From NCBI GenBank assembly GCA_903813345.2, contig CAIIXF020000012.1, positions 5,623,318 through 5,687,317 on the forward strand: a stretch of 64,000 nt of DNA, given 5' to 3'. The translations under genes were made by a program, and so were the position numbers. The notes beneath the pieces were generated by a model, which was not told the DNA's origin, did no database searches, and saw only the letters and a list, made by a program, of their open reading frames with translations. Source of the DNA: Owenia fusiformis. Taxonomy: Eukaryota; Annelida; Polychaeta; Sabellida; Oweniidae. Positions within the stretch are counted from its first letter, which is position 1, and each line of letters opens with the position of its first letter. This document shows, in pieces, positions 33,801-45,800 of the stretch.

Positions 33801-36800
33801 GCCTACTTGGTAAGTGGAACTATGCACTCTGCCTTCTTGGTAAGTGGAACTATTGCACTCTGCCTATTTGGTAAGTGGAACTATGCACTCTGCCTTCTTG
33901 GTAAGTGGAACTATTGCACTCTGCCTTCTTGGTAAGTGGGACTATGCACTCTGCCTACTTGGTAAGTGGAACTATGCACTCTGCCTTCTTGGTAAGTGGA
34001 ACTATTGCACTCTGCCTATTTGGTAAGTGGAACTATGCACTCTGCCTTCTTGGTAAATGGAACTATTGCACTCTGCCTATTTGGTAAGTGGAACTATGCA
34101 CTCTGCCTTCTTGGTAAGTGGAACTATGCACTCTGCCTTCTTGGTAAGTGGAACTATTGCACTCTGCCTATTTGGTAAGTGGAACTATTGCACTATGCCT
34201 ACTTGGTAAGTGGAACTATGCACTCTGCCTACCTGGTAAGTGGAACTATGCACTTTGCCTATTTGGTAAGTGGAACTATTGCACTCTGCCTACTTGGTAA
34301 GTGGAACTATTGCACTCTACCTATTTGGTAAGTGGAACTTAAGAATTCATAATTAAAGTGAATCTTTTAATAAGATATTTAGGTCTAGTTCACCTTTTAT
34401 GTAGTACAATTTTTCTCAATGTAATGTGCTGTATACAATATATGTTAACATACAATATCCTCATTGTAGCAAACCTCATCCATTTGGGCTCTGCAGAGAG
34501 TGTAACTTAAGAACTCATAATTAAAGTGAATCTTTTAATAAGATATTTAGGTCTAGTTCACCTTTTATGTGGTATAATTTTTCTAAATGTATTGTGCTGT
34601 ATACAAGATGTGTTAACATACAATATCCTTATTGCAGCAAACCTCATCCATTTGTGCTGTATATATGTGTTAACATACAATATTCTCATTGTAGCAAACC
34701 TCATCCATTTGTGCTGTATATATGTGTTAACATACAATATCCTTATTGTAGCAAACCTCATCCATCTGGGCTCTATATATGTGTTAACATACAATATTCT
34801 CATTGTAGCAAACCTCATCCATTTGTGCTGTATATATGTGTTAACATACAATATCCTTATTGTAGCAAACCTCATCCATTTGTGCTGTATACAATATGTG
34901 TTAATATACAATATCCTTATTGTAGCAAACCTCATCCATTTGTGCTGTATATATGTGTTAACATACAATATTCTCATTGTAGCAAACCTCATCCATTTGT
35001 GCTGTATATATGTGTTAACATTGAAACAGTTTTTTAAGTTCGAATCAAGTAACATAAAATTCTTAAAGTTAAAGTCCTAAACGTTTATTATTTCATTATC
35101 AAAATCCAATCTTTACATTGAGTTTAGTTTAATCAGTACATGTATGTTGTGCCGTAGTAAAAACTGTTCTGAAGATGATATTCTGAGATGATAATCAAGA
35201 AAAGAAAGTTCCACAGGGAAGGTTCCAAAAAGGAGGCGAATAATAATTTCCCATAATTACCAAATAAATAAACCAATAATGAACAAATTAAAGATAATGT
35301 CAAATTAAATCTACTGGACTTCCTAAACCTCCTTTAAATGGAGGCAAATGTTGATTCCCATGAGGAACCAACATTTGAACCAATACAAAGCCAAGTAGGT
35401 TATGTAATACACTAGAATATCCTGAACTAAAAAATCCTCCTTTATGGGAATTGGAACTTTCCTGATAGAAAAGACATAACAATATGAAAAGAGCCAAGAT
35501 TTTAATGTTATTTATGAATGATATCACGTATTGAGTGCAAATGAACTAAAGAGGAATAAAGAATAGAAATGATGTACATCAAATGTATAGAACAATAACA
35601 TATATCTTAAAACCTAAATCAATGTGATATAAAAATGAAGTTGTACCAAAATTTGATGTATATGAAAACCTAAACCCTGTTTCATTACCCCCAACTTAAT
35701 TAAAAGTGTTTGTCCTCAAACACAAAATATTTGTACAATAAACATTGTCAACTAAAATATTCAATAAAAAAAACAACGATGTTTCATTACCACCAACTTT
35801 GCAAATACAACAACGTTTTACAGAGTTTTATTACTCCATTTAATAACTGTTCTTCAAACGCATTAATATTTAATAAAGGTTACTTTTACAATTTTTGTTT
35901 CATTTTCTCAATGCAAAAGTATGCATGGTATGTTTTCTTAAAGCAGTATATCAGCAGTATAAAAGAATATGCATGGTTAAATAGTGATATTTGAAGTTGT
36001 AAAATATAAGGACTTAGTTACACATGTGTTGTTAAAAATTCACAATTGTTTACTATTCTTGTTTACTATGAAATGTATTGTTTACTATAAATTCAATTGT
36101 TTACTACAATTTCCTGGTTTCATGAATGTCATGTTATCCTAAAGTCAAAGGTTAGTAAAGTAGAACATGTTTATATTATTTAATGAAGTTACCAAGCAAC
36201 AGGAAAGCAGAATAAAAACAATGTTTCACCTCTAGCCTCTTATTCCAAACTTACCATACATATGCATTATGCAAAGTTACATACAAGCAGCCATTAGCGA
36301 TTCTTCAAATCGAATTCATTGTTAAGGTAAGATAATTTTTCTGTATAAAATGTTCTTGCCTAAAGCATTGGCAAGAGATACTTTTAAAACAAATTAACAT
36401 GAAATTGTATTTTGATAACATCTTGCAGCAGTTGACATTTTAATATTCAAGCAATGTGATGCACAATTGGGTAATATGGTTTCTTGTATATATCACATTC
36501 ATTTCACTAAACTTGTATGGTTGCACTTTCTGGGCATCATGGTGACATCTGGGGAACGATACATCTGTTGCAACATTATCTTCATATTAAAAGTACATCT
36601 TTTGGTTGAGACATGCACTGATACACTATCATGGGTAACATGGAACACGGGACGGCTACGACTGCACTCTGGCATTACGGGTTACTTCTCTGGGGCACGG
36701 GACATCTACGAATGCACTACCTGGCATTAAAATACTTCCCGGGGGTACGAACATCTACGAATGCACTACCTGGCATTAAAATACTTCCCGGGGATACGAA

Positions 36801-39800
36801 CATCTACAAATGCACTACCTGGCATTAAAATACTTCCCGGGGATACGAACATCTATGAATGCACTACCTGGCATTAAAATACTTCCCGGGGATACGAACA
36901 TCTACGAATGCACTACCTGGCATTAAAATACTTCCCGGGGATACGAACATCTACGAATGCACTACCTGGCATTAAAATACTTCCCGGGGATACGAACATC
37001 TACGAATGCACTACCTGGCATTAAAATACTTCCCGGGGATACGGACATCTACGAATGCACTACCTGGCATTAAAATACTTCCCGGGGATACGAACATCTA
37101 CATTTTAAACACTCAGTTTATATACATATTTACAGTGAGAAACAGTTTATATTCAATATCCAATTTCCATGTCCAAATAATTTATGTATAGTAATCCATC
37201 TTCTTTAAAGATTACTGTCAACGGGCCAATGAGTGCAGCTGACCTAACTGCTGGTGCAAAATTGTCAGAATTTCTAACTCCAACTTGATGAATTTTATTT
37301 TCATATGCCATTTTCGTAAAAATCATTCTTATTGAAGGTTATGGTGACTTTTGACTTCTTTATAACACAATATCAAGGGCAAAACATTGTTACTAATATG
37401 CAATGTCCATAAACGTTTTTTATGCCATCTTCCCGTAATTTTAAGTGGGGGAAGCATGACTAGATTTTTTACTCCATGAACATTATGATTGTTAGGTGTC
37501 GGTAAACATTCCACTAATAATTTCTAATGTTGATTCCCATGAGGAACCAACATTTGAACCAATAGAAAGCCAAGTAGGTTATGTAATACACTAGAATATC
37601 CTGAACTAAAAAATCCTCCTTTATGGGAATTGGAACTTTCCTGATAGAAAAGACATAACAATATGAAAAGAGCCAAGATTTTAATGTTATTTATGAATGA
37701 TATCACGTATTGAGTGCAAATGAACTAAAGAGGAATAAAGAATAGAAATGATGTACATCAAATGTATAGAACAATAACATATATCTTAAAACCTAAATCA
37801 ATGTGATATAAAAATGAAGTTGTACCAAAATTTGATGTATATGAAAACCTAAACCCTGTTTCAACATACAATATCCTTATTGTAGCAAACCTCATCCATC
37901 TGGGCTCTATATATGTGTTAACATACAATATTCTCATTGTAGCAAATCTCATCCATTTGTGCTGTATATATGTGTTAACATACAATATCCTTATTGTAGC
38001 AAACCTCATCCATTTGTGCTGTATATATGTGTTAACATACAATATTCTCATTGTAGCAAACCTCATCCATTTGTGCTGTATATATGTGTTAACATACAAT
38101 ATCCTTATTGTAGCAAACCTCATCCATCTGGGCTCTATATATGTGTTAACATACAATATTCTCATTGTAGCAAACCTCATCCATTTGTGCTGTATATATG
38201 TGTTAACATACAATATCCTTATTGTAGCAAACCTCATCCATCTGGGCTCTATATATGTGTTAACATACAATATCCTTATTGTAGCAAACCTCATCCATTT
38301 GTGCTGTATACAATATGTGTTAACATACAATATCCTCATTGTAGCAAACCTCATTCATCTGGGTTCTGCAGAGATGGAGGGTCTGGTTGAGAATACAAGT
38401 GGATTCATGGTGAATATACAAATCATTTCTTTTTAATTTATTTTAAACTAGACATTTCATGCCTCTGTGTTTTTAAGAAGTATACATGTACATGTAGTTT
38501 CCTCTCTGGCGTACATTTTGAATCACTTCCTAAAGTTTTCCTGATTTTATCTCAGATCTTTCATGTGCTTCTGAAAGTAACACAAGAGAATTGAATATTT
38601 TACATTCATCATTACTCACAATATGTTTTAAATAAAATAAGTTATTATATTACAGTCAAGGTAGCAATTAAAGCAAGTCAAGTTAATTGAAGTTAAAGGC
38701 ACCGCCCCTTTAATAAATTAATAAAGGTAGTGAATTAAAGTAAAGTTAATCAGAATGCCCCTTAATGAACTATTCAAGTAAATCAAGGTTAAAGGCACTG
38801 CCCTTTTAGTGAATCAAAGTAAAGTTAATCAGAGTTAAAAGTAATGCCCCTTTAATGAATTAATAAAGTTAATTAGAGTTAAAGACATTGTCCCTTTAAT
38901 GAACTATTTATTTAAATTAGTTAAAGGCACTTCCATCTAATGCATTAAAGTGCAGTTAATTGAAACCTTGTGTTTATTTTCAGTATGTTGTGACTAGGCT
39001 GCTGGAGAATTGCCAGCAATATGTACAGAACAAGAAGTCAAACTTGACTCACTGGCATCCTGTTCTTGGATGGTTCTCCCAACAGACAGACAACAGGTGA
39101 GAAAGGCATTTTGTTTGTCTTCTTGGATGGTTCTCCCAACAGACAGATAACAGGTGAGAAAGGGCATTTTGTTTGTCTTCTTGGATGGTTCTCCCAACAG
39201 ACAGATAACAGGTGAGAAAGGGCATTTTGTTTGTCTTATTGGATGGTTCTCCCAACAGACAGATAACAGGTGAGAAAGGGCATTTTGTTTGTCTTCTTGG
39301 ATGGTTCTCCCAACAGACAGATAACAGGTGAGAAAGGGCATTTTGTTTGTCTTCTTGGATGGTTCTCCCAACAGACAGATAACAGGTGAGAAAGGGCATT
39401 TTGTTTGTCTTCTTGGATGGTTCTCCCAACAGACAGATAACAGGTGAGAAAGGGCATTTTGTTTGTCTTCTGTTGACCTTTAGGTAACAACCATTCATAG
39501 GGGTTTCGGTAAAATGAAATTTAGCAGTCCATTTTCACACCCTAGGAGCTAATATTTAGTCAATTATAGTTCAGTTCAGATTACTTAGGGAATGTGAATT
39601 TTAAAGGTCCCTACTCAAGGGACTAAATACAATGTCAAATCCCACCCCCTTCGACAATACTGAATGTCAAATATCTTTGAATTGTGCATTGTGTCCACAT
39701 GTAAATGTATGTGACATAAATTGTGTCTCTATTTTAGTCTACATGAATCTATGCCATATGTGACATAAATTGTGTCTCTATTTTAGTCTACATGAATCTG

Positions 39801-42800
39801 TGCCATATGTGACATAAATTGTGTCTCTATTTTAGTCTACATGAATCTATGCCATATGTGACATAAATTGTGTCTTTATTTCAGTCTACATGAATCTATG
39901 CCATATGTGACATAAATTGTGTATCTATTTCAGTCGTTGTGAATCTATGCCATATGTGACATAATTTGTGTCTCTATTTTAGTCTACATGAATCTGTGCC
40001 ATATGTGACATAAATTGTGTCTCTATTTCAGTCTACATGAATCAATGCCATATGTGACATAAATTGTGTCTCTATTTCAGTCTACATGAATCTATGCCAT
40101 ATGTGACATAAATTGTGTCTCTATTTTAGTCTACATGAATCTGTGCCATATGTGACATAAATTGTGTATCTATTTCAGTCTACATGAACCTATGCCATAT
40201 GTGACATAAATTGTGTCTTTATTTCAGTCTACATGAATCTATGCCATATGTGACATAAATTGTGTATCTATTTCAGTCGTTGTGAATCTATGCCATATGT
40301 GACATAATTTGTGTCTCTATTTTAGTCTACATGAATCTGTGCCATATGTGACATAAATTGTGTCTCTATTTCAGTCTACATGAATCAATGCCATATGTGA
40401 CATAAATTGTGTCTCTATTTCAGTCTACATGAATCTATGCCATATGTGACATAAATTGTGTCTCTATTTTAGTCTACATGAATCTATGCCATACATGACA
40501 TAAATTGTGTCTCTATTTCAGTCGTTGTGAATCTATGCCATATGTGACATAAATTGTGTCTCTATTTCAGTCTACATGAATCTATGCCATATGTGACATA
40601 AATTGTGTCTATATTTCAGTCTACATGAATCTATGCCATATGTGACATAATTTGCGTCTCTATTTCAGTCTACATGAATCTATGCCATATGTGACATAAA
40701 TTGTGTCTCTATTTCAGTCTACATGAATCTATGCCATATATGACATAAATTGTGTCTCTATTTCAGTCGTTGTGAATCTATGCCATATGTGACATAAATT
40801 GCATCTCTGTTTCAGTCTACATGAATCTATGCCATATATGACATAAATTGTGTCTCTATTTCAGTTGTTTTGAATCTATGCCATATGTGACATAAATTGT
40901 GTCTCTATTTCAGTCTACATGAATCTATGCCATATGTGACATAATATGTGTCTCCATGTCAGTCTACATGAATCTATGCCATATGTGACATAAATTGTGT
41001 CTCTATTTTTTTCTACATGAATCTATGCCATATATGACATAAATTGTGTATCTATTTCAGTCTTTGTGAATCTATGCCATATGTGACATAAATTGTGTCT
41101 CTATTTCAGTCTACATGACTCTATGCCATATGTGACATAAATTGTGTCTCTGTTTCAGTCTACATGAATCTATGCCATATGTGACATAAATTGTGTCTTT
41201 ATTTCAGTCTACATGAATCTATGCCATATGTGACATAAATTGTGTCTCTATTTCAGTCGTTGTGAATCTATGCCATATGTGACATAAATTGCGTCTCTAT
41301 TTCAGTCTTTGTGAATCTATGCCATATGTGACATAAATTGTGTCTCTATTTCAGTCTACATGAATCTATGCCATATGTGACATAAATTGTGTCTATATTT
41401 CAGTCTACATGAATCTATGCCATATGTGACATAATTTGCGTCTCTATTTCAGTCTACATGAATCTATGCCATATGTGACATAAATTGTGTCTCTATTTCA
41501 GTCTACATGAATCTATGCCATATGTGTCATAAATTGTGTCTCTATTTCAGTCTACATGACTCTATGCCATATGTGACATAAATTGTGTCTCTGTTTCAGT
41601 CTACATGAATCTATGCCATATGTGACATAAATTGTGTCTTTATTTCAGTCTACATGAATCTATGCCATATGTGACATAAATTGTGTCTCTATTTCAGTCG
41701 TTGTGAATCTATGCCATATGTGACATAAATTGCGTCTCTGTTTCAGTCTACATGAATCTATGCCATATATGACATAAATTGTGTCTCTATTTCAGTCGTT
41801 TTGAATCTATGCCATATGTGACATAAATTGTGTCTCTATTTCAGTCTACATGAATCTATGCCATATGTGACATAATATGTGTCTCCATGTCAGTCTACAT
41901 AAATCTATGCCATATGTGACATAAATTGTGTCTCTATTTTTTTCTACATGAATCTATGCCATATATGACATAAATTGTGTATCTATTTCAGTCGTTGTGA
42001 ATCTATGCCATATGTGACATAAATTGCGTCTCTATTTCAGTCTTTGTGAATCTATGCCATATGTGACATAAATTGTGTCTTTATTTCAGTCTACATGAAT
42101 CTGTGCCATATGTGACATAAATTGTGTCTCTATTTCAGTCTACATGAATCTATGCCATATGTGACATAAATTGTGTCTCTATTTCAGTCTACATGAATCT
42201 ATGCCATATGTGACATAAATTGTGTCTCTATTTCAGTCTACATGAATCTATGCCATATGTGACATAAATTGTGTCTCTATTTCAGTCTACATGAATCTAT
42301 GCCATATGTGACATAAATTGTGTCTCTATTTCAGTCTACATGAATCTATGCCATATGTGACACAGCAACTTCAAATGTTATGGCACATACGTATGATTCG
42401 CCTCTTGTTTGCCGATCTATTGTCATTCTGTGACATCCAGAAACGCATTGAATCTCAGAAAGAAAACACAAAATCACCAACTAAAAGTAAGTATGGCTCT
42501 CTATTTACATTCATCAGGGGTTTCATTAGCACCATATAACAGGCAACTGTTGTAGTTCTTTTAGTCAAAATTGCCTGTTGTTTTGAGGGATTTTCAACTA
42601 TTTTAACAATTTTGCATGTTGTTTTCATTTGTTTGCCAATCTTTGGAATCTTTGAGATCACGGAGACAGGTTTAATTTAAGCGCGCAATGATAATTAATA
42701 ACATCATATTTTTATTTGTGCTAAATAATGATTTAAGATGATGTCACAATTTGAAAACGTCATGTATAATCAATACAGTTCATGTAAACAAGTACATCTA

Positions 42801-45800
42801 ATCCCCATATAAAACACTGGCCTACGTGACATGTACTAACATCTTCAAACGGTAATATGGCAATTGCTTCTGTATTCTGTTCTGTATACTCCTCTACCTG
42901 CTTAATGAGACAGTTGTATCTTCAAATCTTCAAACCTTACCCAAGTAGGTTAGAATCTCTGTACACTTTTGTAAATAGTTTTTACAAGCAATTATGTTTG
43001 TGTATCTCAAATTTTGTCTTCCCAAATTCAGTCATAAATTACGTCAATATAGCGTGCACACTTTGGGTAAATGTTGTCATTTCCAGATGCCCAAACGTGT
43101 CAAGAACACATTGGTACTTGAATGATCTTGATTTAACAGCTTGGTGCAGAGAAATTGTAATTTTACTGAGTGGCTTCACGAAAAAATAATCTTTCTAATA
43201 AGCCACCTTAAGAAGGAGTTTTCAAGATGGCACATGTATTTCAAAATGGCTGCCATTTTTTGTTAAAAATGTAATATTTGATAACTCAAATACAAGTCGA
43301 TGGATTTTGTTCAAATTTCATATTCTGATGACAGTTAGATTTAAAATGGTGCCATTTTTCTTAAAAAACAAATAAATCAAATACCCATTGATGGATTTGG
43401 TTTAGATTTTATATGCTGCGCTGATGCTTTGAGATAAGGGAGTAGATGCTCCAGAAGAAATGTTCAAAATGGCCACTATTTATCAAAATTGCCGTCATTT
43501 CTCAATAAAATGTAATCTTTAATAACCCAAATACTAGTTGACAATTTGGTTCAAATTTTATATTTTTCTACATGTATATCATGATCACCTAGGGACAGAG
43601 GAGCTGCTCAAGAGGAAAAATGGCCGCCATTTTTCAAAAAAACATAATCTTTGATAACTCAAATACCAGTAGACAGATTTGGGTCAATATTTAAATGCTG
43701 ATACAAGGGACAAAGGAGTTGCAAGAGTTGCTGTTTTTCTAGTTGTGGGATTTGCTACTCCTTGAAGTTGCTGTTTTTCTAGTTGAAAAAAGGACAACAC
43801 CTTCATATTTTGGTCGTTGCCTAAAGGTCCTAAACAAGAAGGCATATTTATTTCAGTGTTTAAGAAATATCTGTCTTTCACAAATGTTATTGTTTCAGAT
43901 ATACAATTAAATTGAATTATTTTTATACTTAAAGGTACCTCTGTACTTCCTATGTACCCACCCTCATCATGCCTTGAACCAGCTGTCATCAAGGGCGGCA
44001 CAAATTATTTAAAACATGACTATACACTTGACATATGCTATTTTGACGCAATGGGGTAATTTTTCCAAATAATGTTTATTTTTCAGAAAAGTCCAGCTTT
44101 GGAAAATCTTTGATCTGAAACTTCTCAAACTGTTTGTTCAATTTGTACTCATACATTTGGTCCACTTTAAGGCATAGTTTGGAATCTATGTTAACAGGGA
44201 CCATTATTCCTGACCAGGATATAAAGTCCCCACTCCCTGTGGTTGTGTTTGATCCTTGGATAAACACTGCCTCATTAGCAATGGAGCCTGGAAATGTAAT
44301 GTTACAATTACAGTGAAGTGACATATACTATAGATATTCATTAAAAAACTATTCCTACGTTAAGGACACCTTTATTTTAAATGAAACAAAAATATACTGA
44401 GTTTAAAAATAGCGTCCACCTCATAAAATGTTTGGTTTATAGAGTTTATATTCTGTGTTGTATTATTACTGCAGTACTGGTAGTCTATTTTTCTCTCATT
44501 GTATTTTGAAATATACAGATAATATGTGTATAGGGCTTTCAAATGAACCATTATATAAGATCCTATTATTGTCATAAGGCTCTTCTACATGGCTTCTAGT
44601 TAAAGGTACTTTGAAATGAATGCCAGCTCGCCTTTAGAAATAAGTAACATTTCTTTTTGTTGTTTCCCTCTTTCAATTTAATCCCAGGAGTTCTTATAAT
44701 TTAATACTCAATTTATCACATGCATTTGAATTTATTTATTAATCATACCATTTTTTTTGTACTTACCCAGAATCCCCCCTGCTTTCTTCGACAAACCATT
44801 GACTTCACTGATTCCAAAATTTAGGAAACTTGTATTGCGGGACAGGCCTTTACGAATCACATTAACTGTGGTGTCGCCTTCCCTCAAATAAACTTTCGCT
44901 TGCTTTCTTGATACAGATATCCACCCAACATCATTCGAAATTTCTTGTATGGCCCATCGGATAATCGTGGTAGCATTTCCAGATTTCTTAATTTTGATGT
45001 TTTGTGGTGTTAGTTGTATGACAACATCACCAACTGCGATTGTGAGGTCATTTACGTATTCAACCAACTCTGTATTACTTGGATTTCCATCCCCTTTACT
45101 CAGCTTAGCTACAATTTCTGAAATAAGATATAATTTGTTGTCGCATTTACTGATCTTAGCCATAATTTCTGAAACAAGGATATAATTTGTCTTTCTATTT
45201 ACTCAGCTTTGCCACAGTTTTCTAAACAGAAATGTTGATTGTTGTCCCATTTACTGAGCCACAATTTCTGGAATAAGATTAATTCTCTTGTCCCATTTAC
45301 TGAGTTTAGCCACAATTTCTGAAACAAGATATAGTTTGTTGTCCCATATCTTATATTCTTTATTTCCACCAAGATAATTATGAAAAGGGGAATCAGTTTC
45401 AACCCCATTCCCCTGAATGAAACCCTTTTCACAAATATCAATATTTGTTCTCTTAGTATATAGTTCCCTAGATAAGAGAAAATTGGTTCAGAGAGTTTGA
45501 ATCTTGGTACATAATATCTTTAAACAGTTAAGAAAAATTGGTTGTTGCCTCAAGCATTTTTACTAAAAATACTCACTGATTCCAAAATCATCCAGAAATA
45601 AATAAGATTTCCCTTGTTCACCAAGAAAGTCATAGCAAAGGTTCTTGTCTGATCCTGTTATAGATTGGCTTATGTGAGGATCTCCACATATTTTCATGCC
45701 TGACCCGTTTGTTCTGCAGTTTGGTTTGTCTGAAAAGAAGGATTTTATCATACTTTGTCTGATAAAATGTGTTAAAGTTCTTGCTTATGAAGCAAAATAT

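Noticed and set aside
32833-33827. Long open frames on both strands across the 30-bp array ([11 protein letters not shown] and HSAYLVSGT repeats)
   Set aside because: They are translations of a repeat whose unit length is a multiple of three; the real coding use is the exon 6 end.
34558-38436. Open frames across the 57-bp arrays ([18 protein letters not shown] and [19 protein letters not shown] repeats)
   Set aside because: Repeat-unit artefacts; only the final copy continues into a real exon.
38994-39498. Minus-strand frames across the 58-bp array
   Set aside because: Shadows of the duplicated exon 8 donor region on the opposite strand.
43200-43680. Candidate coding exon in the AAAATGGC-rich stretch
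   Set aside because: Degenerate internal repeat without a sustained frame or splice logic; also present in the second duplication copy.
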